Translations under genes and position numbers: made by a program
DNA from: Bryobacterales bacterium
GTDB taxonomy: Bacteria; Acidobacteriota; Terriglobia; Bryobacterales; UBA6623
Length of the DNA stretch: 64,000 bases
Reading direction: 5' to 3'
NCBI GenBank assembly: GCA_028819575.1
Contig: JAPPLB010000141.1
Coordinates: 1 to 64,000 of the forward strand
The notes under the pieces: generated by a model
Told to the model about the DNA's origin: nothing
The model's database searches: none
The model's input: the letters and a program-made list of their open reading frames with translations, nothing else
Shown: positions 37,191-46,800 of the stretch, piece after piece
Layout of the letters: every line of letters starts with the position of its first letter
How positions within the stretch are numbered: the stretch's first letter is position 1

Positions 37191-37616
37191 ATGGGACCCC
37201 TTGGCGTACCGGAGATGATTTTCATCTTCGTGTTGGCTCTGCTTGTGTTTGGACCCAAGAAGCTACCTGAACTTGGCAAGACGTTCGGGAAAGGGATGGC
37301 CGAGTTTCGGCGCGCTTCCAACGAGTTGAAGACTACGTTCCAGACGGAGATGGACAACATCGAACGGGAGACCAAGCTCAAGGAAACAGCCAACGAAATC
37401 AAGGACGAAGTCAACAAGCAGATCAGTTCGAATTACTACGACGACAGCGAAGACGACTATTACGAGTACGACGACACGCCCTACGATAGCGGGGCCTCGG
37501 CCGCGAAATCCAAAACCGCATCCACGACCGAGACCAGCAAAAGCCCCTCCATCGACGGCGGTTCGAGCGTCGGATCCGGCAACGGCCAAGGCGCCCCGGC
37601 TGTTGCCAAGCAGTGA
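37191..37616 (+). CDS. Twin-arginine translocase subunit TatA/B family, with an acidic Tyr-rich tail
   Basis: 141 residues. The short N-terminal helix and hinge (LGVPEMIFIFVLALLVFGPKKLPELGKTFGKGMAEFRRASNELK) is the TatA/TatB signature, with an FGPKKLPELG hinge. TatA forms the Tat pore and TatB the receptor; length and long tail could fit either. The C-terminal half is unusual: an amphipathic helix, then an acidic tyrosine cluster (NYYDDSEDDYYEYDD) and a Ser/Thr/Gly-rich end. AGGAAG precedes the ATG at 37191, preferred over the track start 21 bp upstream. tatC follows 68 bp downstream. Exported Tat substrates (DUF362, DapA-like) occur in this window. Confidence 0.85.
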   Translation: MGPLGVPEMIFIFVLALLVFGPKKLPELGKTFGKGMAEFRRASNELKTTFQTEMDNIERETKLKETANEIKDEVNKQISSNYYDDSEDDYYEYDDTPYDSGASAAKSKTASTTETSKSPSIDGGSSVGSGNGQGAPAVAKQ

Positions 37617-37684
37617 ACGGAAGCCGGCGGAACCGAGCGCCCAACGCCGACAGATCCAAAACCAAAGCCAGTTAGCAAGGGCTG

Positions 37685-38956
37685 ATGAGTTCTGACGATC
37701 AAGACTCGCGGGAGAGCCGCGACCAGACAACTTCGTCCGCCGACGAACCGGATCACGAAACCGAAGGCGTAGCATCGGATGCGTCCGATGCGCCTGAGGA
37801 GTCCGCCAGTGGTGCGGAAGAGAAGCCGGCGGCCGAAAGCGACAAAGCGCCCGAGGCTGAAGGCGAGCCCTCCACCACCAAGGGCGAAACACCAGCGACC
37901 TACTACGACGACCCGTACGACGAGTACGAGCACGACTACCAGGAGCCGTCAAAGACGGCCTCCACCGCGGTCACGACCACCCAGCCCGAGGCGCCAAAAT
38001 CACCTCCTCCCCCACCGCCCCCCGCCGACACCGAAGAAGAAGAGGACGAAGAGGAGGACGGCATGGTGCGGATGTCGTTCCTCGAGCACCTCGAGGAACT
38101 TCGAACGCGAATCATTCGAGCCCTGGTCGGACTGGTCGTCGCATATGCGATTGCACTGACTGCGAAGAACTACCTCTTCCGGTTGATGCGGGCGCCCTTC
38201 GACGCCGCGGTCGAGACCATCCGACTCAACTCGCCGGACGTCAATATTCAACTCGTGGCGCTGACGCCGATCGAGCAGTTTCACTTGATCTGGCTCAAGA
38301 TCCCGATCGTAGCGGCCGTCTTCATGGCGGCGCCCTGGTGGATGTACCAGGTCTGGGGGTTCGTGGCGCCGGGCCTCTATCGCAAGGAGCGCCGATGGGC
38401 CTCGCCGTTCATTCTGTTCGGCAGCGCCCTGTTTATCCTCGGTGGCGTTTTCGGGTATTTCGTGGCGCTGAAGTTCGCCCTGGCCTTCCTTCTCGATGTC
38501 GGTGGAGAGGAAGGGGTCCAACCGCTGATCAGCATCAATGCGTACTACAGCATGTTCGTCAGCATCATGCTCGGGTTGGGCGTCGTATTCCAGATGCCCA
38601 TCGTCATCTTTGTCTTGACGACTCTGCGTATCGCGAGCCCCAGCTTTCTGATGGGCAACGTCCGCTACGCCATTCTGGCGATCTTCGTCTTGGCGGCCGT
38701 GATCACGCCGACGCCGGACATCTTCAACATGATCACGTTCGCGACGCCGATGATCCTGCTGTTCTACGTGGGCATCGGCGTGAGCTATGTGTTCCTGCTG
38801 CGGCGCGAGGGCAAGAGCCTGCCTTGGGGCAAGATCATGCTGGCCATCCTGTTCGTGCTTGCCATCATTGCGGTCATCATCTACTACTTGCACACGGAGT
38901 TGGGTTACCAGTTCGTGCGCGAGTTTCCCTGGTTTGTCGCTCCGACCGGGCAGTAA
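37685..38956 (+). CDS. tatC: Twin-arginine translocase subunit TatC, with a long acidic N-terminal extension
   Basis: 423 residues, against about 250 for typical TatC. The conserved protein begins near residue 129 (MSFLEHLEELRTRIIRAL), with the TatC landmarks LTPIEQFHLIWLKI, GFVAPGLYRKERR, YYSMFVSIMLGLGVVFQMPI and the TPTPDIFN loop. The first 128 residues are disordered-looking: Ser/Asp/Glu-rich, with a TYYDDPYDEYEHDYQ tract, then a run of prolines and EEEEDEEE. The tyrosine-acid tract resembles the tail of the TatA/B protein encoded just upstream. TatC is the receptor for twin-arginine signal peptides. Confidence 0.92.
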   Translation: MSSDDQDSRESRDQTTSSADEPDHETEGVASDASDAPEESASGAEEKPAAESDKAPEAEGEPSTTKGETPATYYDDPYDEYEHDYQEPSKTASTAVTTTQPEAPKSPPPPPPPADTEEEEDEEEDGMVRMSFLEHLEELRTRIIRALVGLVVAYAIALTAKNYLFRLMRAPFDAAVETIRLNSPDVNIQLVALTPIEQFHLIWLKIPIVAAVFMAAPWWMYQVWGFVAPGLYRKERRWASPFILFGSALFILGGVFGYFVALKFALAFLLDVGGEEGVQPLISINAYYSMFVSIMLGLGVVFQMPIVIFVLTTLRIASPSFLMGNVRYAILAIFVLAAVITPTPDIFNMITFATPMILLFYVGIGVSYVFLLRREGKSLPWGKIMLAILFVLAIIAVIIYYLHTELGYQFVREFPWFVAPTGQ

Positions 38957-39223
38957 CGCCGCGCTGTGCGTTCTTCTCGCACATCGCGAAATCAAGTTGC
39001 TCCTGCAAGTCGAAAGTCTGGGCGGCATCACCGACGAACCGCTCGACCGACTGCATGAAGAGGTCGTCGGCTGACAAGAGCGTTGCTGGACAAACGTCCT
39101 GATCCCGGTGACGATCTTGAGCGCCTAGCCGGCGACTTCCGGGTTGATCGCGTCACCCGGTGACGAGGAGCTACGGCAGGTTCTTGCGGAACGTGCGAAG
39201 GCGGGAGCCTGTCCTGCCGGTTC

Positions 39224-39667
39224 TCAGGAACCGGCTTTGTCGAGCAGGTGGCCGTATTCGTCTTCAGGGGCGCTCTCGGTCGTCACAGTCAGACCGCGCG
39301 CGGCCCAACCGGGATAGGTCGGTTGGCCCATCGGGTCGGTCTCGCCGCCCATGCCGCCACGCATATCGACCACGCTGGTGAAACCGGCGTTGAGAAGCTG
39401 TGAGGCGGCTTGCATGGAGCGGCCGCCCTTTTGGCAGCCGGTGATGCACTTGGCGTCCCGGCCGAAGTTCGCCTCCACGACTTCGACGAAGCGGTAGTTG
39501 GGCTGCATCCTGCCGTAAGGATCGCGATCGAGGACTGGGATGTTCTTGGCTCCCGGTACATGTCCGGCCTCGAACTCGGCCACGGTGCGCACGTCGAGGT
39601 AGATGCAGCTTTCGTCAGAGTCGAGAAGCTCTTTGGCTTCTTCGGGAGAGATTCTTTTGATGGACAT
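39224..39667 (-). CDS. Rhodanese-domain protein
   Basis: 147 residues, a single rhodanese domain. YLDVRTVAEFEAGHVPGAKNIP is the N-terminal motif and the active-site loop is CQKGGRS (catalytic Cys near residue 84, after CITG), with SVVDMRGGMGG following. It probably transfers sulfane sulfur or acts as a redox chaperone in the cytoplasm. The MSIKRISPEEAKELL start is used; the track's upstream start adds non-homologous residues. Downstream 267 bp to tatC contain no gene; a 15-bp palindrome (CGTCACC-C-GGTGACG, 39151-39165) is the only notable structure. Confidence 0.87.
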   Translation of the reverse strand: MSIKRISPEEAKELLDSDESCIYLDVRTVAEFEAGHVPGAKNIPVLDRDPYGRMQPNYRFVEVVEANFGRDAKCITGCQKGGRSMQAASQLLNAGFTSVVDMRGGMGGETDPMGQPTYPGWAARGLTVTTESAPEDEYGHLLDKAGS

Positions 39668-39826
39668 GATGGGATTCCTGATGTAAACCAACGAGCATAG
39701 CACGCGCCTTCAGGCCGAATGCCGCCGCTTAACAATGACTCTCGGGGATAACAACCCGTGTAAGCGCCAACCCGTTCACAGCGCTCTCGGATGACTGCTG
39801 CGAAAGAAGTAGCATGGCAACTCCAT

Positions 39827-39835
39827 TGCTATAAT
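39827..39835 (+). promoter_or_regulatory. Extended -10 promoter for the DUF3604 gene
   Basis: TGCTATAAT is a perfect -10 with the TGn extension. It lies inside the track ORF beginning at 39791, which argues that translation starts later (39884 or 39893). No good -35 is seen, as expected for an extended -10. Confidence 0.6.
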
Positions 39836-39883
39836 CGCCCTGCTCGGGAAGCCCCGAGACGCACTCTGATCGAAGCAAGACAA

Positions 39884-42697
39884 ATGCTGAGCATGAGACC
39901 GAAGAAGCAGTGGGTTTTGTGGGTTGTCGTGGTATTGGTCTGGTTCGCACCACTTGGGGCAGCGCAGACATCGATGCGGACGGACACGCTGTTTCTTCGG
40001 TTAGGGATCGGCGTGGAAGAGGATCAACGGTGGGACGGCTCGGTCGACGTCTTGGGTGGGAATGTTGTTCTGGTCGAAGGGTGGCAGTTCTCGAAAGACG
40101 ACAGCGTGACCGGGCCGAAGTCCTGGCGCCTGACCAATCGCCGGGACGAGGTGGCGGGTTTCGCCCGCATCAACTACACCGAGATGAGTCCGGCTCAACG
40201 CCCGCGGGTTTTGCATTTTCCCGTGGGAGTCTTCGTCACGATCAGGCACAGCGGCGGTGCGACCGTTTCGGTGCAGACGACTCAGGGCAGCTTCGCTTTT
40301 TCACTCTCCGATGTCGGCCTTGATCCGAGCTCGTTTCTGGGGGGACGCGCCTCCGTCGCTTGGAGTCCGACTGTCGAGAAACTCACAACGGATGAATACG
40401 AAGATGACGAGGCCGCCATCACACGATTGCCTGACGGGTCGCTCGTCATCGCCTGGGTGGCCTATCGGGAACGGGGCGACCACGTCATGATCCGAACCGG
40501 CCGCGCAGGGCGCTGGTCGGCGCCGGAGGAGGTCACTCCCGAGCCGGCCGACCTGTTTCGATGCTCTCTTGCAGTTGACGCTCAGGGCGGACTTTGGGTG
40601 TTTTGGAGCCGTCGCGACGGGACGAGTTGGCAAATCTGGGGCCGCCGCAAGCACAACGGTTCCTGGCAGGCGCCGGTAAAGTTGAGCGGCGACGGCACGA
40701 ACACCTTCCACCGCGCGTCGGCTTCCAAGGACGGGCACGTGTTCGTTGTCTGGCAAAGCTTTCGAGGAGATCCCGGTCAGGCGCAAAGCGATGTCTACCT
40801 GCGGAGCTTCGCGGGGGGCGAGTGGTCCGAAGAGATGCGCGTCAGCGAATCGATGGCCAACGATTGGGAGCCACAGGTCGCCGGAGGTGCGAATGGCTCG
40901 GCCTTTGTCGTCTGGGACAGTTACCACAGAGGCAACTACGACATCTTTTTTCGCTCCTTCGAGAGCGGCAAGCTGGGTTCGCTGCAGCAGGTGACCTCCA
41001 GCACCCGCTTCCAGGCGCACGCTTCCGTAGCAGTGGACGCCGAGGGCCGGCCCTGGCTCGCCTGGGACGAGTCCGGCGTGAACTGGGGCAAGGACCAGGG
41101 CTTCCTCATCAACCCTCCGATGTCGGCGCCGCTGCATCAGGAGAGGTCGATACGAGTGGCCATGCGGGACGGCAAGGCTTGGCGCGAGCCAAAAAGGAAG
41201 ATCGAGCCGTTCTACGTATACCGGTTACATCCGAACTTCGAGAATCCTCAGATCATCTTCGACGGCCGCGGCGCATTGAACATGGTCTTCCGCCACTGGA
41301 CACGCCAGCGCGCCCGCGCCATCGGCAGCAAACTCGGTTGGGAGAACTACCTCACTCGCTATGACGGCGAGTCGTGGACGCAGCCCATCCCGCTCGCGCA
41401 TAGCCGAGGGTCGATCGAGAAACGACCGGCGTTGACGATAGACGCCGCCGGTAGTGTCTGGGCGGCCTGGATGACCGACAACCGACCGTTCGAGGACATG
41501 ATCCCTCGCAACGCTGAGATTTACGCGGCGAATCTGGGACGCTCAAGACTGCCTCCGAGATTCGACAGCGGAGCTCTGGGCGATTTCGAAGATCCGTTCA
41601 CCGAAGAGGCGCCCATCCATCCCACCGAGAAGGAGGACCTCGCCAAGATCCGGGCATACACGATCGAGTCCGGCGACACGAAATACAAGATCTACCGCGG
41701 CGACATGCACCGGCATACCGACGTCTCGCAGGACTTCAAGTATGACGGATCTCTCATCGAGGTCTATCGTTATGCGCTCGACGCAGCCGGTTTGGACTAC
41801 ATCGTCCCGACCGATCACCAGTTGGGTTTCGATCACGAGTTCACCTGGTGGCAGGACGAAAAGCTGACCGACCTGTTCCACATCGCGGGTACGTTCACGC
41901 CATTGTTCGGTTACGAGCGCAGTCTGCCGTTCCCGAACGGGCACCGAAACGTGATTTTCGCGAAACGCGGGACTCGTACCTTACCGATTCCGGATGACGA
42001 GCGGCGCGGCGAAGCAGGAGCGGCCAAACTGTACGAGTACCTTCGGCAAAATGATGGCATTTCGATGCCGCATTCCTCCGGAACCGCCCAGGGGACCGAC
42101 TTCCGCGACAATGACCCCGAGGTCGAACCGCTCATCGAGATCTATCAGGGCTACCGCGCCAGCTACGAATACAAGGGTGCTCCGAAGGCTGCCAGCGACG
42201 AAAAACTCATCACGCAGCGTAGCGGTTACAACCCCAACGGCTACTGGTGGAATGCGTTGGCCAAAGGGCTCAAGCTTGGCGTTCAGGCCAGCTCGGACCA
42301 TTGGTCAACGCATATCTCTTACGCCTGCATCCTGAGTCCGGAGTTCACTCGCGGGGCGATGTTCGATGCGATCAAGAAGCGCCATGTCTACGCAGCCACC
42401 GACAACATTATTCTCGATTTTCAGGCCGAGGCGGCAGGCAAGTCGTACATCATGGGCGACATCATCTCATCCAATGAGGTTCCCAAGCTCAAGATTCGGG
42501 CCATCGGCACCGACAAGATCAAGCAGCTCGTCATTGTGAAAAACCAGACTTTCGTGTACACCGGACGGCCCAACAGCAAAGAGGTTTACCTCGAGTTCCA
42601 AGACCGCAATTTCGAACCGGGAGCAAATTACTATTACGTGCGGGTGCTTCAGAACAACGAGCAGATCGCCTGGAGCTCGCCGATCTGGGTGGAGTGA
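39884..42697 (+). CDS. Secreted DUF3604 (PHP-like metal hydrolase) protein with N-terminal beta-propeller
   Basis: About 937 residues. A signal peptide (WVLWVVVVLVWFAPLGAAQ) is followed by about 500 residues of sialidase-like propeller repeats, each with an Asp-box-like strand (for example AVDAQGGLWVFWSRRDGTSW, ITRLPDGSLVIAWVAYRE, TIDAAGSVWAAWMTDNR). The C-terminal 350 residues carry a PHP/DUF3604-like metal site: YRGDMHRHTDVSQD, DYIVPTDHQLGFDHEF, MPHSSGTAQG and a late GVQASSDHWSTH. These fit a secreted metal-dependent hydrolase that acts on a polymer or ester held by the propeller; the substrate is unknown. The start is taken after the extended -10. Confidence 0.82.
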   Translation: MLSMRPKKQWVLWVVVVLVWFAPLGAAQTSMRTDTLFLRLGIGVEEDQRWDGSVDVLGGNVVLVEGWQFSKDDSVTGPKSWRLTNRRDEVAGFARINYTEMSPAQRPRVLHFPVGVFVTIRHSGGATVSVQTTQGSFAFSLSDVGLDPSSFLGGRASVAWSPTVEKLTTDEYEDDEAAITRLPDGSLVIAWVAYRERGDHVMIRTGRAGRWSAPEEVTPEPADLFRCSLAVDAQGGLWVFWSRRDGTSWQIWGRRKHNGSWQAPVKLSGDGTNTFHRASASKDGHVFVVWQSFRGDPGQAQSDVYLRSFAGGEWSEEMRVSESMANDWEPQVAGGANGSAFVVWDSYHRGNYDIFFRSFESGKLGSLQQVTSSTRFQAHASVAVDAEGRPWLAWDESGVNWGKDQGFLINPPMSAPLHQERSIRVAMRDGKAWREPKRKIEPFYVYRLHPNFENPQIIFDGRGALNMVFRHWTRQRARAIGSKLGWENYLTRYDGESWTQPIPLAHSRGSIEKRPALTIDAAGSVWAAWMTDNRPFEDMIPRNAEIYAANLGRSRLPPRFDSGALGDFEDPFTEEAPIHPTEKEDLAKIRAYTIESGDTKYKIYRGDMHRHTDVSQDFKYDGSLIEVYRYALDAAGLDYIVPTDHQLGFDHEFTWWQDEKLTDLFHIAGTFTPLFGYERSLPFPNGHRNVIFAKRGTRTLPIPDDERRGEAGAAKLYEYLRQNDGISMPHSSGTAQGTDFRDNDPEVEPLIEIYQGYRASYEYKGAPKAASDEKLITQRSGYNPNGYWWNALAKGLKLGVQASSDHWSTHISYACILSPEFTRGAMFDAIKKRHVYAATDNIILDFQAEAAGKSYIMGDIISSNEVPKLKIRAIGTDKIKQLVIVKNQTFVYTGRPNSKEVYLEFQDRNFEPGANYYYVRVLQNNEQIAWSSPIWVE

Positions 42698-42707
42698 TTC
42701 CTTCCGG

Positions 42708-42814
42708 CCTGCGCGCGCCAAGCGGCTCGCGCCTTTTTCCTCCGCCCGGCTTGCGCCTAGTCCTGACGGCCCTCTCACGCACTTCGCCTCGCCGCATGGT
42801 GAGAAATGCAGGCT
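42708..42814 (-). repeat. Interspersed inverted-end element, copy 10 (reversed, left half)
   Basis: In reverse orientation this copy has the terminal GGTGAGAAATGCAGGCT at 42814, then the blocks GCGAGGCGAAGTGCGTGAGA and GGCGCGAGCCGCTTGGCGCG, and stops at GCGCAGG. A roughly 24-bp internal duplication of the AGGCGCAAGCC segment is present. Its end overlaps the stop codon of the VWFA gene. Confidence 0.93.
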
Positions 42815-43859
42815 AAAGTCTCGGCCGGTAACCGGCTCTTGTGCGGATCCGGTGCTTGCTCAGCGCGTCACTTATGAGTTCGACGCTGATGCTCCGCCAG
42901 CCGCGGTTCGGATTGGGCTGCGGATAGTAGGTAAGGGTATAGGAACTGCCGAGCTCCTCTCGGATCTCGGTGAAAGCCTCGGCCTGTCTCTGCCAGCTTC
43001 TTGCGAAGAAGGCCCTACCGCCAGTGCTCTGAGTCAGACGGCGGAACACGTTCCGAGAGATCGGGTCCTTGTTCACCTCTTTCGTACTGATGACGTAGAT
43101 CGGGATCCCCTCGTCCTCCGCAAGTGCGCGGACATCGTCGGGAGCAACGGCGCTCGCCGTATCGGGCCCGTTTGAGAACACGATCACAACCTTGCGGCCG
43201 GGCACCGTGGAGGCGTCGCGCAGGGTGAGAAGCAAGCAATTGTAAAGCGCCGTCTCGTCGCCCGCCACGGCAAGACGGAGTCCGCGGATCGCATCCCAAC
43301 GATTGTTTGTCAGCGGTGCGTGACGTGTCAGATTACGGCTGTAGCCGTAGACGGCCACGGAATCAGCTCCATCGAGCCCGCGAATGAAATCGGCGATGGC
43401 GTCTTCCGCATAGACAAAGCTGCGGTACATGAAGTTGCTGGTGTCGAAAAGAACAAAAACGTTGGTCCCCACCAGAGACGGTTCAGCCGCTGCGGAGGTA
43501 TCCGGCGCCTCCGTGGCAATCGGCGCGGGTGTAGTAGGAGTGATCGCAGCCACGGCGCGCTCTCCCGAAGCGGACAGACGTCGGGGTGCTTCGTTTCCTT
43601 CTGCAAAGGTCGCCAAAGTTTGCTGGATACCGTCTTCGTAGACACGGAAATCGCTTGGCTGCAGATTGCGAACGTAGCGGCCGCGGCGGTCGGTGATCGC
43701 CACGTTGAGCAAGACCAGATCGACCTCGACGCGGAAGAGCGGGTCTTCAGAGCTTACTTCCTGCCCCACGGCGGGAAGTTCAAACTGGATGCCCATGGAA
43801 AGCAAAAGGGCAAGAGACAACAGCGAAACCATCCCGCAATGAATGATTGCCCGTTTCAC
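42813..43859 (-). CDS. VWFA-domain secreted protein (acidobacterial VWFA-related family)
   Basis: 348 residues: a signal peptide (IIHCGMVSLLSLALLLSMGIQ), the short N-terminal beta motif typical of this family (LFRVEVDLVLLNVAITDRRGRYVRNLQPSDFRVYEDGIQQTL) and a von Willebrand A domain (VFVLFDTSNFMYRSFVYAEDAIADFI, with the DxSxx-like DTSNF MIDAS). These proteins mediate surface or complex-assembly binding. The GTG start at 43859 has a strong AAGGAG nine bases upstream; the track start reaches into the neighbour. The gene is 26 bp after the 1134-residue protein and probably in its operon. The TAG stop is formed with a repeat end. Confidence 0.84.
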   Translation of the reverse strand: MKRAIIHCGMVSLLSLALLLSMGIQFELPAVGQEVSSEDPLFRVEVDLVLLNVAITDRRGRYVRNLQPSDFRVYEDGIQQTLATFAEGNEAPRRLSASGERAVAAITPTTPAPIATEAPDTSAAAEPSLVGTNVFVLFDTSNFMYRSFVYAEDAIADFIRGLDGADSVAVYGYSRNLTRHAPLTNNRWDAIRGLRLAVAGDETALYNCLLLTLRDASTVPGRKVVIVFSNGPDTASAVAPDDVRALAEDEGIPIYVISTKEVNKDPISRNVFRRLTQSTGGRAFFARSWQRQAEAFTEIREELGSSYTLTYYPQPNPNRGWRSISVELISDALSKHRIRTRAGYRPRL

Positions 43860-43885
43860 TCTGATTTTCTCCTTATTCTCCGGAG

Positions 43886-46800
43886 CTACTCCTGTCCGGC
43901 GCGCAGTGGATCGGCTTTGCGCGGCTTCATCTGCTGTCGATAACGTTCTGCAACAACCTGCATCGAGTGTAGCAATGCGGGCCAATCATCCAAGTTGGTG
44001 GCGAAGATGCGTTCGATTGATCTTTGCGTCCACTCCGGTATGAGCAAGTTCAGACGCACGGGTTCGATGTGCAACTCGTCGGCGAGCGTAGCCCAATACA
44101 GATTTGTCGATTCCCAACTCTCAGCCATAATGCGGCTGGAAAATTTCATCATGGCCGGGAAAAGCGGTAAATGTAACAGGTCCGAACGATACGTATGAGA
44201 GAGTGCCGGGTGAGGGGTGCCGAAGATGCCGGCGATTCTCTCGTAGGCAAACCGCTCGCGATCGCTCTCCCTGAGCGCTGCGATCTTCCGCCAGATGGGA
44301 CCTCCGACATTCAGTGCGTCATTGCCGTAGTTCTCACCGAAGACAGTTGCGAGGCGGTATCGTTCGGCGGGCGTCAGACCGTCGATCCCTTCTCTGACCT
44401 TCCCATCGGCCGCAAGCCGGCGCAACAGATGGAGCCGGTGCGGTCCCAATCGCTTCCGCAAGATGGGATCGATCGTGGCGGCCAATTCCTCATCGACAGC
44501 CGAAGCGGCCACGAGCAAATTCGCGAGCCGTAGATGAAGCGCAACGAAATGTTGTTCCTCCCGTGTCACTCCCCACCAGCGAGGAACGACTGCTCCGATC
44601 ATGATCTGCGGCTCGAGGTCCTGCCAGATCAGCGCCTGCCGCTCGGTCGGAACGAGGAAATTCTGCTCTGCATCAGCCAAAGCGAAAGCGAGCCCATTCA
44701 GAGAGCCCACCATCCGGCCGCCTGCGCTGTTCGGCCAGCCTGTTCCACTCAGACGCGGCTGCGACCAACTCTTTGTTTGCTGTGACCCGAAGAAGTCGTG
44801 ACTGCGCACAAAGAGCGGATTTGCTCGAATCAGCTCGGCTCCCGGGGGTGAGTAATAGATGTAGTTCAGGCCCACGAGCGAATCCCGCAGGATAGAGGCG
44901 AAGTTCCCGCGGATGTTCAACAGACTTTCCGGCTGCCCGCGAGCCTTATCGACGGCTCGGCTCAGATTCATCGAACGCTGACGCTGAATGTGTTTCTCGA
45001 TCCAAGTCCCTTGCGCGAATGTGTTCGACTCTTCCGATGACAGGCTCGAACGCGGCAGCCGCACCTCTGAGATACGAGACGCCAGCCGATTCGCCATCGC
45101 GACATTGAAGCTCTCACCGCGCGACACCCGTTCCAGATGATCCGCGAGGTCGAAGATGTCTTTGACCGAGACCAGCCGCTGCGAGGTGAAGCGGCTGTTG
45201 AGCGTCCTGACCATCTCTTCATGAATGCTGCGTTCATTCGGATTCGGATTTCCGGCCAGCAACTCGATCAGCCTTTCCTGGGGGGATTCGTCCTCCGACG
45301 AACCGGTGGCCGCCAACAAGACTTTGACGCCCGCCCGGCCGGCCTCGAAGATGGCTTGCTCGCTGCCGACATCCCGCAGCACGTCCATCAGGGCTCGAAA
45401 CGAACGCTCGGCGTCGGTGGAAGGGATCTGCCCCTGTCGGACGAAAATCCGCCACAGACTGAACAAGGCTTGATGCGTGCCGATCGCATCCGCCCGCCGT
45501 GTGAGGTTGCGGCCTTTTTTGAATTTTGGCAGTGAGTCGAAGTACGCCAAGATCGTCTCATCCGACAGAGTCGGCGCTTCGTTGAACATGCTGAACTGAT
45601 CACCGAAATCGGGATAAGCCAACAGCAACTTCTCCACCGCTGCTGGAGACATGGGCTGATCCCGGGCGCGATCCATGTTTGTGAGAGAGATGAACATCTG
45701 CAGCGGCTCGTTCTCGACCATCTTGCGGCACATGCCGAACATGGCCTCGACGACGTCGTCCGGCTGCGTCCAATGAGGAGCCGCTTTCGCGAGACGCCCG
45801 TCGTATTCGCCGTGGGGGTGAACCGTGAACAGATTCTTCCACGGACCTATTCCGCCCGGGAGATGAATCTGACCATTCGGCTTCACATCAAGGCGTGTAA
45901 TGAGCAGCATCAGGTCCGAGTTGGCCCTGAAAATCGGCCGCGCCGGACCGGGGCTCGTCACCTTGCCCCGGACGGCCATGTAAAACCGTTCAAGCCGCGT
46001 CGGGTCACTAAAATACTCCGCCACACGGCCATCCACCCGCCACATCGAATCGTAGTAGGAGACCATCCAGCCGTCATCCAGCTCGACCAGCCGCTGCAAG
46101 AACTCCGCCCCTTGGTCGGGAGAAACACCAACAAGCTTGTGCCAGACGTCACGAGCTTTCGGACCCAACGGAACCACAGCCTTGCCTTCTTTCAACTCGA
46201 ACATGCCACCGAAAAAGTCGAGCACGTTGGCGAAGTCGAGCATGCGCTCGCTGCCTATCTTCTCCCGCAACGCCAAAGCGGTGGGCCGATGTATCTTGCC
46301 AAGAGCGAGATACAGCCGCGCCATGATGGGATTCGCCAGCAGGTTATCGACGAAATCGCCCTCAGCCTTGCGTCTCACAATGCCCATCCAGTAGTCCTTG
46401 CCGAAAAGCACGGGCAGGTGGGTCGACTTGTACGGCATCTCGAAGGCCCTCTCCTGACGGAAGGCTTGCTCCAAGTCGGCTAATGGGAATCCCGAATCGA
46501 TCGAAAGAAACGCCCGCGACGGATTGACGGTTTCCAGCACCGCTTCCGGGCCGCACTCGTTCCGCAGCCGGAAGCCCAGGATCTTGAGGATCTGCGCTGT
46601 CTCTCTCGACTCACAGGTGGGAATGCGGATCGTCTCGTCGGCTCCTGCGAGTTGCTCCAACTCCCGCGCCTGAGACAGGTATTGCTGAATGAGCTTGAGG
46701 TACTCCGTCGGAACCATCGAGTCCAGACCCGCGGTGGCCCGATACCCGCTTGTCACAATGTTGCGCGCAAGCGCAGGGAACAGTTGCTCGGGGCTCTGGT

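Noticed and set aside
38787-39074. 95-residue ORF overlapping the end of tatC
   Set aside because: Mostly tatC in another frame; the tail (AHREIKLLLQVESLGG) hints at a fragment but cannot be assigned.
39151-39165. Perfect palindrome CGTCACC-C-GGTGACG
   Set aside because: No T-run, no adjacent promoter, and loop too small for a normal terminator; could be chance in GC-rich DNA.
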